Origin: CAYVAP01 sp964343195
GTDB taxonomy: Bacteria; Bacteroidota; Bacteroidia; J057
DNA: 64,000 bases
Assembly: GCA_964343195.1 (NCBI GenBank)
Contig: CAYFIR010000001.1
Location: 148,889 to 212,888 of the forward strand
Direction of reading: 5' to 3'
The notes beneath the pieces were generated by a model. That model had not been told where the DNA came from. It saw only the letters and a list, made by a program, of their open reading frames with translations, and did no database searches. Position numbers and translations under genes: made by a program. Shown here piece by piece: positions 34,540-41,947 of this stretch; the first letter of the stretch is position 1, and each line of letters opens with the position of its first letter.

Positions 34540-35721
34540 TCAGTCCACAGAGGATCCCAGCTCTCTGAGTAGCTTTCTGATGAGAGTGGTGTCGATGTCA
34601 TCATTCATGCGACCCATTTGCCAGGCTTTGAGGGCCTGGGTTTTGGCAGCTTCGCGATCACCAGACTTGGCCAGGAGCAGAGCATAGGTTTCGTTATAGG
34701 TGTAACTATTGTCGATGGCGATAGACTGCCGACTCCACTCTATGGCTGCCTCAAGAAACTCCTGCCCATCCACATGGTCATAGAAGTTGCGGGCAGCGTG
34801 GTTGAGCTCGGGGGCACGGTACACCGTGAAGTTTTCAAAGTGCTCTATGGTCTTGTAGGCGTAATCCTGCCAGTCGCGGGCTGCCTCAGTATAGACCATG
34901 CGTAGCTGACTGGCAGTTTGGCCTTTATCCTTGAGCTCTGTCCGGGCGAGTTCCAGGACTGTCTGGAGAAGGGTTCTGTTTCGGGTGATGGCCGCCCTCA
35001 CGACATTTTGCTTGAGTACTGAGTAGATTTTATCCGCGACGGGCTGAAGTCCGTATTTGCGGATGAATTTTTTCTGTTTGTCCAGCAGGTACTGAAACTC
35101 CCGGCTATTCAGGTCGGTGGTAAATTCCTGGATGGCTTCCCAGTTTTGTTGATCGATGAGAGCCTTGGTGTCCTGGGTGTCAAAGTAGCGCTGAGCAGCC
35201 TCCTGATAGTTTCGTTCGGCATGCTTGAGGTTCAGAGCGTAGTTGTAAAGAACCATCGGGTCGGAGGAACCGGCATCGTACTGGAGCTCCAGCAGGGTCT
35301 GGTTGGCCTCAGGGCGCAGGGCCTCCCGGCCTGCAGCCAATAGCCTGGGAGGCGCCATGTAGCCTTCCTCACGATGGACAACTTCTCCCCGGTAGTTGAT
35401 GAACAGCAAGGTTGGGTATCCATTGACACTATACCGCTCAGAAAAGGAGACTCCTTCACCTTTCTCCATGTCGTAGCGATAACTGATGAAATTTTCGTTG
35501 TAGTAGGCTCCTACCTCCTCATTCCGGAAGGTGTTGCGCTCCAGGGACTTGCAGATATTGCACCAGTCGGCATAGGCTTCTACAAAGATGAGCTTTTGCT
35601 GCTCTTCAGCGAGGGTAAGCATTTCCTGCCAGGTACCGCTTGAGAAGTTGATGCCTGTCGCCTGGGTAGCGGGGACTATCAGAAATGTAAGGCAAAAGGA
35701 GAGGATGAGTGTGCGAATCAT
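34540..35721 (-). CDS. Exported thioredoxin-fold protein
   Basis: 393 residues, ATG at 35721, signal peptide ending PATQATG. The thioredoxin domain (~30-130) has EAYADWCNICKSLERNTF with a CNIC active site, and VNGYPTLLFINYRGEVV with the cis-Pro. The remaining 250 residues are helical repeats (TPR-like: MVLYNYALNLKHAERNYQEAAQRYFD), ending NDDIDTTLIRKLLREL. Probably a periplasmic disulfide reductase or isomerase with a protein-binding tail. Convergent with the PhoD gene, 55-base gap. Confidence 0.85.
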   Translation of the reverse strand: MIRTLILSFCLTFLIVPATQATGINFSSGTWQEMLTLAEEQQKLIFVEAYADWCNICKSLERNTFRNEEVGAYYNENFISYRYDMEKGEGVSFSERYSVNGYPTLLFINYRGEVVHREEGYMAPPRLLAAGREALRPEANQTLLELQYDAGSSDPMVLYNYALNLKHAERNYQEAAQRYFDTQDTKALIDQQNWEAIQEFTTDLNSREFQYLLDKQKKFIRKYGLQPVADKIYSVLKQNVVRAAITRNRTLLQTVLELARTELKDKGQTASQLRMVYTEAARDWQDYAYKTIEHFENFTVYRAPELNHAARNFYDHVDGQEFLEAAIEWSRQSIAIDNSYTYNETYALLLAKSGDREAAKTQALKAWQMGRMNDDIDTTLIRKLLRELGSSVD

Positions 35722-35828
35722 GAGTTCGATGATACGAGCTAATGGGATAAAGGTAGGACAGGGGAAAATCCCTGTTCATTTCAGAGAACGGAAGGATTCA
35801 TGGCCATGTTGCAGAAAAGCAGGCTGGA

Positions 35829-36158
35829 TTATTCAGCCTTGCGGCTAAATCTTTTGAGCAGGTTCAGGCTTTGGGCAGCCTTAAAGGTCCAGATACCCCA
35901 GGTGATGATCAGTCCAGGATAAACCAGGGCACTGCCCCGGTTAAAGTACATGGCATCGGGTAGCTCCCAGTGATGCAGGTGCATGACAGCGCGGGTCATT
36001 CCACAGCCAAAGCACTCGATATCAAAAAATGCCCTGGAAGGACACATGATGATTTCGCCATTATCAAAAAAGTCCGCTGGCAGGATCCACAGGACGATGG
36101 GCGTCAGCAATAACAGGACCAACCAGGTCCATTGAATCCAGGGAGAGTTGAGCTTCAT
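35829..36158 (-). CDS. DUF2752 membrane protein
   Basis: 109 residues with hydrophobic stretches WTWLVLLLLTPIVLWIL and ALVYPGLIITWGIWTF, between them the DUF2752 signature CPSRAFFDIECFGCGMTRAV with three Cys. The small Cys-rich loop could bind a metal or form a disulfide; function unknown in the literature known to me. It is the last of a cluster of small membrane proteins on the minus strand. Confidence 0.85.
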   Translation of the reverse strand: MKLNSPWIQWTWLVLLLLTPIVLWILPADFFDNGEIIMCPSRAFFDIECFGCGMTRAVMHLHHWELPDAMYFNRGSALVYPGLIITWGIWTFKAAQSLNLLKRFSRKAE

Positions 36159-36271
36159 TGGTTTGGGTAATTAAGGATCAGGAAAAAGAAGCTGAGAGAT
36201 GCGAACAGCAAAGACGCTCTCGAATTCGAATTCTCAAAATTGCAGCTTCCTGAATCTCGCAATCCAAAGAA

Positions 36272-36317
36272 TAAAAAAAGGATGACAACCGGGACACTTT
36301 GCCCTGACTGTCATCCC
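36272..36317 (-). terminator. Terminator of the first YqaE gene
   Basis: Minus strand: GGATGACA (36316-36309) pairs with TGTCATCC (36287-36280), and inner GGG/CCC pairs strengthen it; a seven-base U-run follows. It lies 35 bases after the stop codon. Confidence 0.75.
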
Positions 36318-36350
36318 ATATCAGTTAAGCTTTAAGAACCAGCTTAGGGC

Positions 36351-36797
36351 CTAGTAGTAATCCTTCATTTTGATGAAAGCGTGGATTACACCGGGCAACC
36401 AGCAAAGCAGGGTCAGGACGATATTGACGATCCAGTCTTTGCCGTCAAAATCAGTCAGCAGTCCCATGGCCAGCCAGCCAAGGCCTACGATTGCCAGGAT
36501 GATGTAGACAGTCTTGTCGATGTCCTCGGCATTGGGGTTCATTTGCTTTTTAACCAGACGCTGAGCAGCACGCAGCTGTAGGGCCTCACGAACAGACAGC
36601 TTCTCGCCAGTGATTTCGCGAACCTGCTTGGGAGTCAGGGCTATGAAATCCTCAGCACTTAAATCAGTAAGAGTAGAAGATAGGGTGCTGATTTCAGGCT
36701 GATCACCCAGGGCCTCTGCCCAGTTGATAACCCGTGAAGAAGCAAAGCTGCTTAAAGAAAGACCCAGCAACAGAGCCAGAGTAAATAGATGTTTCAT
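36351..36797 (-). CDS. Signal-peptide YqaE/Pmp3-family membrane protein, copy A
   Basis: 148 residues from ATG 36797. A signal peptide (LALLLGLSLSSFASS) precedes a ~65-residue soluble stretch containing REALQLRAAQRLVKKQMNP, then two membrane helices in YqaE order: YIILAIVGLGWLAMGLL and IVNIVLTLLCWLPGVIHAFI. Bare YqaE/Pmp3 proteins are only ~50-60 residues, so the extra N-terminal domain is a lineage feature. It is a tandem paralogue of the gene at 37149-37595, gap-free alignment over all 148 residues. Role in membrane stress is inferred from the family. Confidence 0.85.
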   Translation of the reverse strand: MKHLFTLALLLGLSLSSFASSRVINWAEALGDQPEISTLSSTLTDLSAEDFIALTPKQVREITGEKLSVREALQLRAAQRLVKKQMNPNAEDIDKTVYIILAIVGLGWLAMGLLTDFDGKDWIVNIVLTLLCWLPGVIHAFIKMKDYY

Positions 36798-36960
36798 AAC
36801 AGAATAAAAGTGAATAGTTTGACTTCCACCGAAATCTACCAAAATGATTTGGCTTTTTGGAACCTCTGTCAATTTTTTTGCCCTTAAAGACCATATAGAC
36901 CTTCAAAATGGCCTTTTGAGGGGCTTGGATGAAGGGTCAATGCTGCTGTCCGAATACAGA

Positions 36961-37001
36961 AAAAATATGACAACCAGGAAAATTTATCCTGATTGTCATA
37001 T
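36961..37001 (-). terminator. Terminator of the second YqaE gene, now distal
   Basis: TATGACAACCAGGA (36966-36979) pairs with TCCTGATTGTCATA (36987-37000); the A-run at left is a U-run on the minus strand. It is built like the terminator of copy A but lies ~150 bases from the stop codon, because the dispersed element intervenes. Confidence 0.7.
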
Positions 37002-37047
37002 CTGATACTAAAATAGCTCTCTGGCTATTTCTAACTCTACTGCTAGT

Positions 37048-37148
37048 CCTGCGGAATTAAGTAATTATTCATTCGAAATTCGTATAAAATGCTAACCAGC
37101 AGCATTTTCAGCTACGAACTAGCGACTCCGAACTTCGAACTCATCCCA
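37048..37148 (+). repeat. Dispersed intergenic element, copy 3 (101 bp)
   Basis: It begins CCTGCGGAATTAAGTAATTA and ends CATCCCA. It is bounded by CTAGT at 37043-37047 and 37149-37153; the right one includes the TAG stop of the YqaE gene. Removing the element and one CTAGT gives CTACTGCTAGTAGTAGCTG, which matches the layout downstream of the tandem YqaE copy A (GGCCTAGTAGTAATCC). It carries an 8-bp hairpin AAAATGCT/AGCATTTT. Confidence 0.7.
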
Positions 37149-37595
37149 CTAGTAGTAGCTGTTCATCTTGATGAAGGCGTGGATTACGCCAGGAAGCCAG
37201 CCCAGCAGAGTCAGCACGAGGTTGATGATCCAGTCAGACCCACTAAAGCCCGTGATAACTCCAATCGCAATCCAGCCAAGGCCAAGGATCGCAAGTACGA
37301 TATACAGGCCTTTGCTGATACCGCTATCATTTGGATTCATCTGCTTTTTAACCAGACGTTGAGCGGCACGCAACTGAAGAGCTTCGCGGATAGACAGACG
37401 CTCACCAGTTATTTTGCGGGCATCTCTGGGAGAAAGAGATACAAACTCCTCGGCACTCAGAGAAGTGAAATCACCTGATAGAGCGCTGATTTCAGGCTGA
37501 TCGCCCATTGCCTCAGCCCAGCTGATGGCACGAGAAGAAGCAAAGCTGCTCAAGGAAAGTCCGAGCAGCAGAGAGAGGGTTACTAAATACTTCAT
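37149..37595 (-). CDS. Signal-peptide YqaE/Pmp3-family membrane protein, copy B
   Basis: 148 residues, same architecture as copy A: signal peptide LSLLLGLSLSSFASS, the near-identical REALQLRAAQRLVKKQMNPN segment, and membrane helices YIVLAILGLGWIAIGVI and WIINLVLTLLGWLPGVIHAF. Tandem duplication is the simplest origin; divergence in the 30-60 region (SGDFTSLSAEEFVSLSPRDARK) shows it is not recent. Each copy has its own terminator, so they are probably separate transcripts. The dispersed element sits at its stop codon. Confidence 0.85.
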   Translation of the reverse strand: MKYLVTLSLLLGLSLSSFASSRAISWAEAMGDQPEISALSGDFTSLSAEEFVSLSPRDARKITGERLSIREALQLRAAQRLVKKQMNPNDSGISKGLYIVLAILGLGWIAIGVITGFSGSDWIINLVLTLLGWLPGVIHAFIKMNSYY

Positions 37596-37722
37596 AACAG
37601 AAGGTTAAATGGAAATGATTGACTAATTCTATACAAGCTAATAAATTGTTTTCAACATTAGTACAAGGATTAGAAATAAATTTCGGATAAAACCCTCCTG
37701 TCCTTTTCCTGTATGAAGTAGA

Positions 37723-37769
37723 ATGGCCTGGATTTAAGGGAAGATGGTACTCCCTTAAATCCAGGCCAT
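37723..37769. terminator. Perfect 19-bp hairpin between small membrane protein genes
   Basis: The arms (37723-37741 and 37751-37769; core CCTGGATTTAAGGGA with TCCCTTAAATCCAGG) are fully complementary around a 9-base loop. It lies 43 bases after the 37812 gene on the minus strand. There is no U-run directly after the stem, so it could be a terminator, an mRNA 3'-end protector or a repeat. Confidence 0.5.
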
Positions 37770-37811
37770 AAGGCATTAAAAAGCTTTATTCAACGGCTTT
37801 GAGCCATATGC

Positions 37812-38228
37812 TTAGGCTTCTTCGATAAGCCACATGATCAGCAGATAAGTAGCATAAAGTGCTGCGGCAGTACTAAGCACGTAAGCCAGTAGGCCGATAA
37901 TTCCACCCAGTCCGATACCAGACAGAACGACAGAAAGAATAGTACCCACAATGCTAATGGCAACTGCGATACCGTACCAGATCAGGGCCTTTTTGAGTCC
38001 TTCAGGAAGGTCCATGCCACGACGCTCGGAACGCTCCATGCGACGCTGCATTCGCTCAGCACGGCGTTGCTCACGCTTGCTCATCTGAGTCTCTGAAGAG
38101 CTAGTCTCTTCTACCTGTGGCTTTTCTGCTACGGGTACCAGGGCACTGGTAGAGGCGGCGATGGCGTTGGGAGCCCCGAGGACAACCGCGAATATTACTA
38201 ACAGGCTGAAAAGTAGTGTTTTGTTCAT
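37812..38228 (-). CDS. Small membrane protein with basic linker
   Basis: 138 residues: signal peptide (LLVIFAVVLGAPNAIAAS), a Ser/Glu stretch, a highly basic helix KREQRRAERMQRRMERSERRG, then two membrane helices (YGIAVAISIVGTILSVVL and LAYVLSTAAALYATYLLIMW). Family not recognised. The order signal peptide, charged segment, two C-terminal helices is the same as in the adjacent YqaE pair, so the three may be related in role. The basic helix would be suited to binding phospholipid, LPS or nucleic acid; this is speculation. Confidence 0.75.
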   Translation of the reverse strand: MNKTLLFSLLVIFAVVLGAPNAIAASTSALVPVAEKPQVEETSSSETQMSKREQRRAERMQRRMERSERRGMDLPEGLKKALIWYGIAVAISIVGTILSVVLSGIGLGGIIGLLAYVLSTAAALYATYLLIMWLIEEA

Positions 38229-38334
38229 ACCAAAAGATTTAGTTTAGATGATTGAAGAGATTGATAGTTGAAAAATAACAATAGCTTAGTCGAATTCAAG
38301 CAATTAGAGCACAAAAATACTGTCAAAACAAGAG

Positions 38335-39330
38335 ATGGAAACCCACAATCTAGGTACAAGCGGGCTACTCGTTACCAAACTGGGTCTGGGGCTGGCTGCC
38401 CTGGGGAGACCAGGTTACATCAACCTGAAGCACCATGAAGACCTTCCTGAGGGCTATAGGGTTGCAGAGATGGAGAGGCAAACCCACCAGGTGCTGGATG
38501 CCGCTTACGACGCTGGCATCCGATATATTGATGCCGCCCGGTCCTATGGACGGGCAGAGTCCTTCCTCGAAACCTGGCTACAGGCCCGGAAACTCAAACC
38601 AGGTCATGTGACCATAGGCTCCAAATGGGGCTATACCTACACCGCTGACTGGCAGGTAGAAGTAGCTCATCATGAAATCAAGGACCATAGCCTGAACCAG
38701 CTGCAACGGCAGTGGACCGAAAGCCGGAACCATCTGGGTCAGCACCTGAAGCTGTACCAGATCCACTCGGCTACGCTGGAAACAGGTGTATTAGAAGATA
38801 CAGAAGTGTTAAACTTTTTGGCTCACCTGAAGCGAGAAAAAGTGATGATTGGCCTTTCGCTCAGTGGAGCAGGGCAAAACAAGACCTTGAAAAAGGCACT
38901 TGACATAGAAATTGACGGAGTCAAATTGTTTAATTCAGTTCAGGCTACCTGGAATGTGCTCGAGAGAGGGGCTGAAGAACAGCTCATGGAGGCACATAAG
39001 TCGGGCCTGGGGGTGATTCTCAAAGAGGTGCTGGCCAATGGCCGTCTTACGGCAAGAAACGGGCTACCCTGGGATCAAAGGATGATCATGAAGTGGCAGG
39101 AGATGGCTGAAACCCTGGGGACAACGGCAGATGTCCTTGCCATACGGGTGGCGATGGAACAGGCCTGGGGCGATGTGGTGTTGAGTGGAGCCACTACTAC
39201 TGCCCAACTAGCATCCAACCTAAAGGCAGCAGAGATCAGTCTGCCAGCAGGATTTTTGGAGGAAGTAGATGAAATGGCAGAAGATTCAGATAAATACTGG
39301 GCCCGGAGAAAAAAGTTAAAATGGAACTAA
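38335..39330 (+). CDS. Aldo/keto reductase family oxidoreductase
   Basis: 331 residues, ATG at 38335. TIM-barrel AKR: LGTSGLLVTKLGLGLAALG, AAYDAGIRYIDAARSYGRAESFLETWL (catalytic Asp and Tyr), GSKWGY (Lys) and YQIHSA (His position). The NADPH-binding C-terminal part is AIRVAMEQAWGDVVLSGATTTAQLASNL. Substrate unknown. Transcribed alone; divergent from the small membrane protein gene. Confidence 0.88.
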   Translation: METHNLGTSGLLVTKLGLGLAALGRPGYINLKHHEDLPEGYRVAEMERQTHQVLDAAYDAGIRYIDAARSYGRAESFLETWLQARKLKPGHVTIGSKWGYTYTADWQVEVAHHEIKDHSLNQLQRQWTESRNHLGQHLKLYQIHSATLETGVLEDTEVLNFLAHLKREKVMIGLSLSGAGQNKTLKKALDIEIDGVKLFNSVQATWNVLERGAEEQLMEAHKSGLGVILKEVLANGRLTARNGLPWDQRMIMKWQEMAETLGTTADVLAIRVAMEQAWGDVVLSGATTTAQLASNLKAAEISLPAGFLEEVDEMAEDSDKYWARRKKLKWN

Positions 39331-39428
39331 TTGGTATCATTTGAGCCGAATTTATTCAGAATGCTTGGATTTGATATGATTTTGTATCATTATTGTGATT
39401 AATGAGATAAAATCATTACACATTGGCC

Positions 39429-40760
39429 ATGAACCGACCAACCTCCATTCCAGAGGATTTCCTTCATTATGTCTGGAAGCATCTATTATTTGATCTGCCC
39501 GCATTGAAGACTACAGCGGGGATTCCTGTGTGGATATTGAATCCGGGAAAGTACAACCGGGATCAGGGGCCGGACTTCAGTGAAGCCCGCATCAGAGTTG
39601 GAGAGATGGAGTGGAATGGGCAGGTCGAGATCCACCTTGAGAGTCGACAATGGTATCAACATCGTCACCACCTGGATCCGGGATATAATCATACGGTTCT
39701 GCACGTCGTGCAGAGCAGTGATGGCCAGCCTATACGGAGGCAGGATGGCAGCCTTATCCCTGAAGTAGAGATAGGGCCCCTGATGGGAAAGCAGGTATGG
39801 CCAGGATATCAGGGGGCATCATGGCAGGATGAAGGACTGGCCTGTGCAGAGTTTCTGGAAGAAGTACCGGGGGAGGTGAAGCATCGTGCGTTGAAACAGG
39901 CAATGCTTTCCCGGATGGAGGATCGCACTGCACTCCTGAAAATTCGCCTGGATCAACTCCACGGAGACTGGCAACAGGTACTTTGGGAAGAAATACTTGC
40001 TTCAATGGGCGGACCAGTCAATCGGGATGTGTTTCGTTGGATAGGGCGTAGCCTGTCCGGAAAGGTGTGGTACCGATATCGGCACGATCGACGGGTTGCA
40101 GAATCCCTGTTATTGGGTGCGTCAGGGCTATTAGTGGAACGGGATACACCAGAGGGAGAGGACTGGCACCTGGAGCTGTGGGGTAGCTGGCAGCACCTCA
40201 GAGACAAACATCGGCTTCTGGAGGAGAAGCTCCCCCTGAAATATTCGCGGATGCGCCCCTCGGGATTTCCTGATCTCAGGCTGGTTCAGGTAGCGGCACT
40301 CCTATCCCAGTGGGATGACTGGTTGGAACTGTTACAGCCAGCAGGCTGGCAACTGTTGCGAGAGCAGGAGTTCAGAGTCAGTGAATACTGGCATACGCAT
40401 TATCGCCTTGGCAGACCCGCCAGGGCTCACCGTACCGGAGCCTTGAGCGATGGGATGAAGAGCCTGCTCCTGGCGAATGTGCTCATTCCATTGGCTCAGT
40501 TGTACCGGGAGGCTCATGGCCTGGAGGCCGGAGAAGAGTGGCTCAAAGGGGCTTTCAGTTGGATTGGACCAGAAAGCAATCGCATTACCCGGCAAATGAA
40601 AGGGTATGGATTTGAGGCATCTGAGGGCTGGGAAGCTCAGGGTATAATTCATCTGTACCGTTCCTTTTGTCAGAAAAAACGCTGCCTGAGCTGTAGCATC
40701 GGGCAGCGAATATTGGGTAAGGACCAGACAGTAGAAGAGCCTGAGCTGGTATATGGATGA
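39429..40760 (+). CDS. DUF2851 family protein
   Basis: 443 residues from ATG 39429; an in-frame TTG lies two codons earlier. The N-terminus (EDFLHYVWKHLLFDLPALKT, then LNPGKYNRDQGPDFSEARI and WNGQVEIHL) is characteristic of DUF2851, a family found mostly in Bacteroidota. The fold has been suggested to be nuclease-like (PD...EIH), but catalysis is unproven. The C-terminus holds KKRCLSCSIGQRIL, a small Cys pair. Gap to the previous gene ~100 bases. Confidence 0.88.
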   Translation: MNRPTSIPEDFLHYVWKHLLFDLPALKTTAGIPVWILNPGKYNRDQGPDFSEARIRVGEMEWNGQVEIHLESRQWYQHRHHLDPGYNHTVLHVVQSSDGQPIRRQDGSLIPEVEIGPLMGKQVWPGYQGASWQDEGLACAEFLEEVPGEVKHRALKQAMLSRMEDRTALLKIRLDQLHGDWQQVLWEEILASMGGPVNRDVFRWIGRSLSGKVWYRYRHDRRVAESLLLGASGLLVERDTPEGEDWHLELWGSWQHLRDKHRLLEEKLPLKYSRMRPSGFPDLRLVQVAALLSQWDDWLELLQPAGWQLLREQEFRVSEYWHTHYRLGRPARAHRTGALSDGMKSLLLANVLIPLAQLYREAHGLEAGEEWLKGAFSWIGPESNRITRQMKGYGFEASEGWEAQGIIHLYRSFCQKKRCLSCSIGQRILGKDQTVEEPELVYG

Positions 40761-40801
40761 TTGGATTCTCTGAGAGAAATGGAATAAAAGAAGATTTTCC
40801 C

Positions 40802-40878
40802 CACGCAGAGTAACAGAGATGCAGAGAAGAACTTTGGGATGATTGAAAATAACCCTTTTCCCTCTGCGTCTCTGCGTG
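40802..40878. repeat. Inverted CGCAGAG repeat between convergent genes
   Basis: CACGCAGAG (40802-40810) and GCAGAG (40821-40826) pair with CTCTGCGTG (40870-40878) and CTCTGC (40862-40867), giving a two-part hairpin around ~35 bases. The ACGCAGAGACGCAGAG type is a familiar short repeat in many environmental genomes. It may also terminate the DUF2851 and LytTR transcripts. Confidence 0.55.
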
Positions 40879-40886
40879 AACTTCCA

Positions 40887-41654
40887 CTAGAATTTCAGGA
40901 CCTGCTTGAGGATCTTGGACTTCTCACGGCTGGAGATGACCTCCTTGTCGTTGCTCAGGATGATCTTGAAGCGATTTCCAAACCAGATCACGATTTCCTT
41001 CACATGCTTCAGTCCGATGATGCAGGAGCGGTTGACTCGGAAGAACATATCAGCAGGCAATTTGCGCTCAAAGGTATCGAGGGTATGGTTCAGGAGGTAA
41101 GAACGCTCCTGTGAGAACAGACGAACGCTTCTTTCCTCGACTTCGATGCAGATCACATCATTGTAGTCCACCAGTTTATAGCGATCCCGGGTTGGGATGG
41201 GTACCTTATTGGAGAAGGGAGTTTTGATGTCCTCAGCGAGCTCGGTGCGGAGGATCTCCGTGAACTTCTCTCTGTCCAGAGCAGAATCAGCGCGGTTTTC
41301 CTGCACTTTGTCGATGGTAGCGCGCAGGCGCTCTTCGTTGAAGGGCTTGAGGAGGTAATCGATGGCATTGATTTCGAATGCCTTGATAGCGTGCTCACTG
41401 TAGGCAGTGGCAAATACCACCGCAGGCATTTCTTCCAGGTCGATGTTTTCCGCTACTTCCAGACCATTCATTCCAGGCATTTCGATATCCAAAAAGACCA
41501 GGTCTGGCTTTTCCTTATGAATCTGCTCTAGTGCTTCCAGTCCATTTTCCGCGACACTTACCACTTCTACATCTTCGAACTTGCTCAGCAGGCGCTTCAT
41601 TTTGTTACGAGCTGGTTGTTCATCGTCAGCGATCAGGATACGGAGATTTGCCAT
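40887..41654 (-). CDS. LytTR-family response regulator
   Basis: 255 residues, ATG at 41654. Receiver domain with Asp10-Asp11, phospho-acceptor Asp56 in LVFLDIEMPGMNG, and YLLKPF; LytTR DNA-binding domain at ~150-255 (KVPIPTRDRYKLVDYNDVICIE ... MFFRVNRSCIIGLKHVKEI). It should be activated by a LytS/DUF-type membrane histidine kinase, but no kinase gene is adjacent, so it is an orphan regulator here. Target genes unknown. Confidence 0.93.
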   Translation of the reverse strand: MANLRILIADDEQPARNKMKRLLSKFEDVEVVSVAENGLEALEQIHKEKPDLVFLDIEMPGMNGLEVAENIDLEEMPAVVFATAYSEHAIKAFEINAIDYLLKPFNEERLRATIDKVQENRADSALDREKFTEILRTELAEDIKTPFSNKVPIPTRDRYKLVDYNDVICIEVEERSVRLFSQERSYLLNHTLDTFERKLPADMFFRVNRSCIIGLKHVKEIVIWFGNRFKIILSNDKEVISSREKSKILKQVLKF

Positions 41655-41858
41655 ATGCGAGTGGGTAATTTGTTTGGGGTCTCAAAATATTTGCTTCATT
41701 GCAAAATAGGGAAAGGGATTCAAAAAATAAGGGCAGCCTGAGCAAAAACCTGTCTTGAATCTGTTTCCGATGCCAAAACGAAACAGGGTTGTAAAATATT
41801 TACCCGGCATATATCAAAAGTTGTGCCGTTGATGAATTACGAGGGTAAATAATGGAAT

Positions 41859-41906
41859 GGGCCTCACCAGAGGCTCTTTTTTGAAAGATTCACTCAGGTG
41901 AGGCCC
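41859..41906. terminator. Hairpin between SulP and LytTR genes
   Basis: GGGCCTCACC (41859-41868) pairs with GGTGAGGCCC (41897-41906) over a 28-base loop. Inside, GCCTC (41861-41865) can instead pair with GAGGC to its right, followed by TCTTTTTT. Two mutually exclusive stems are possible; the long one would end the SulP transcript. Confidence 0.5.
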
Positions 41907-41947
41907 AGGTAAAAGTTAAATGAAAAATTACCTTTTTTCAAAGCGTA

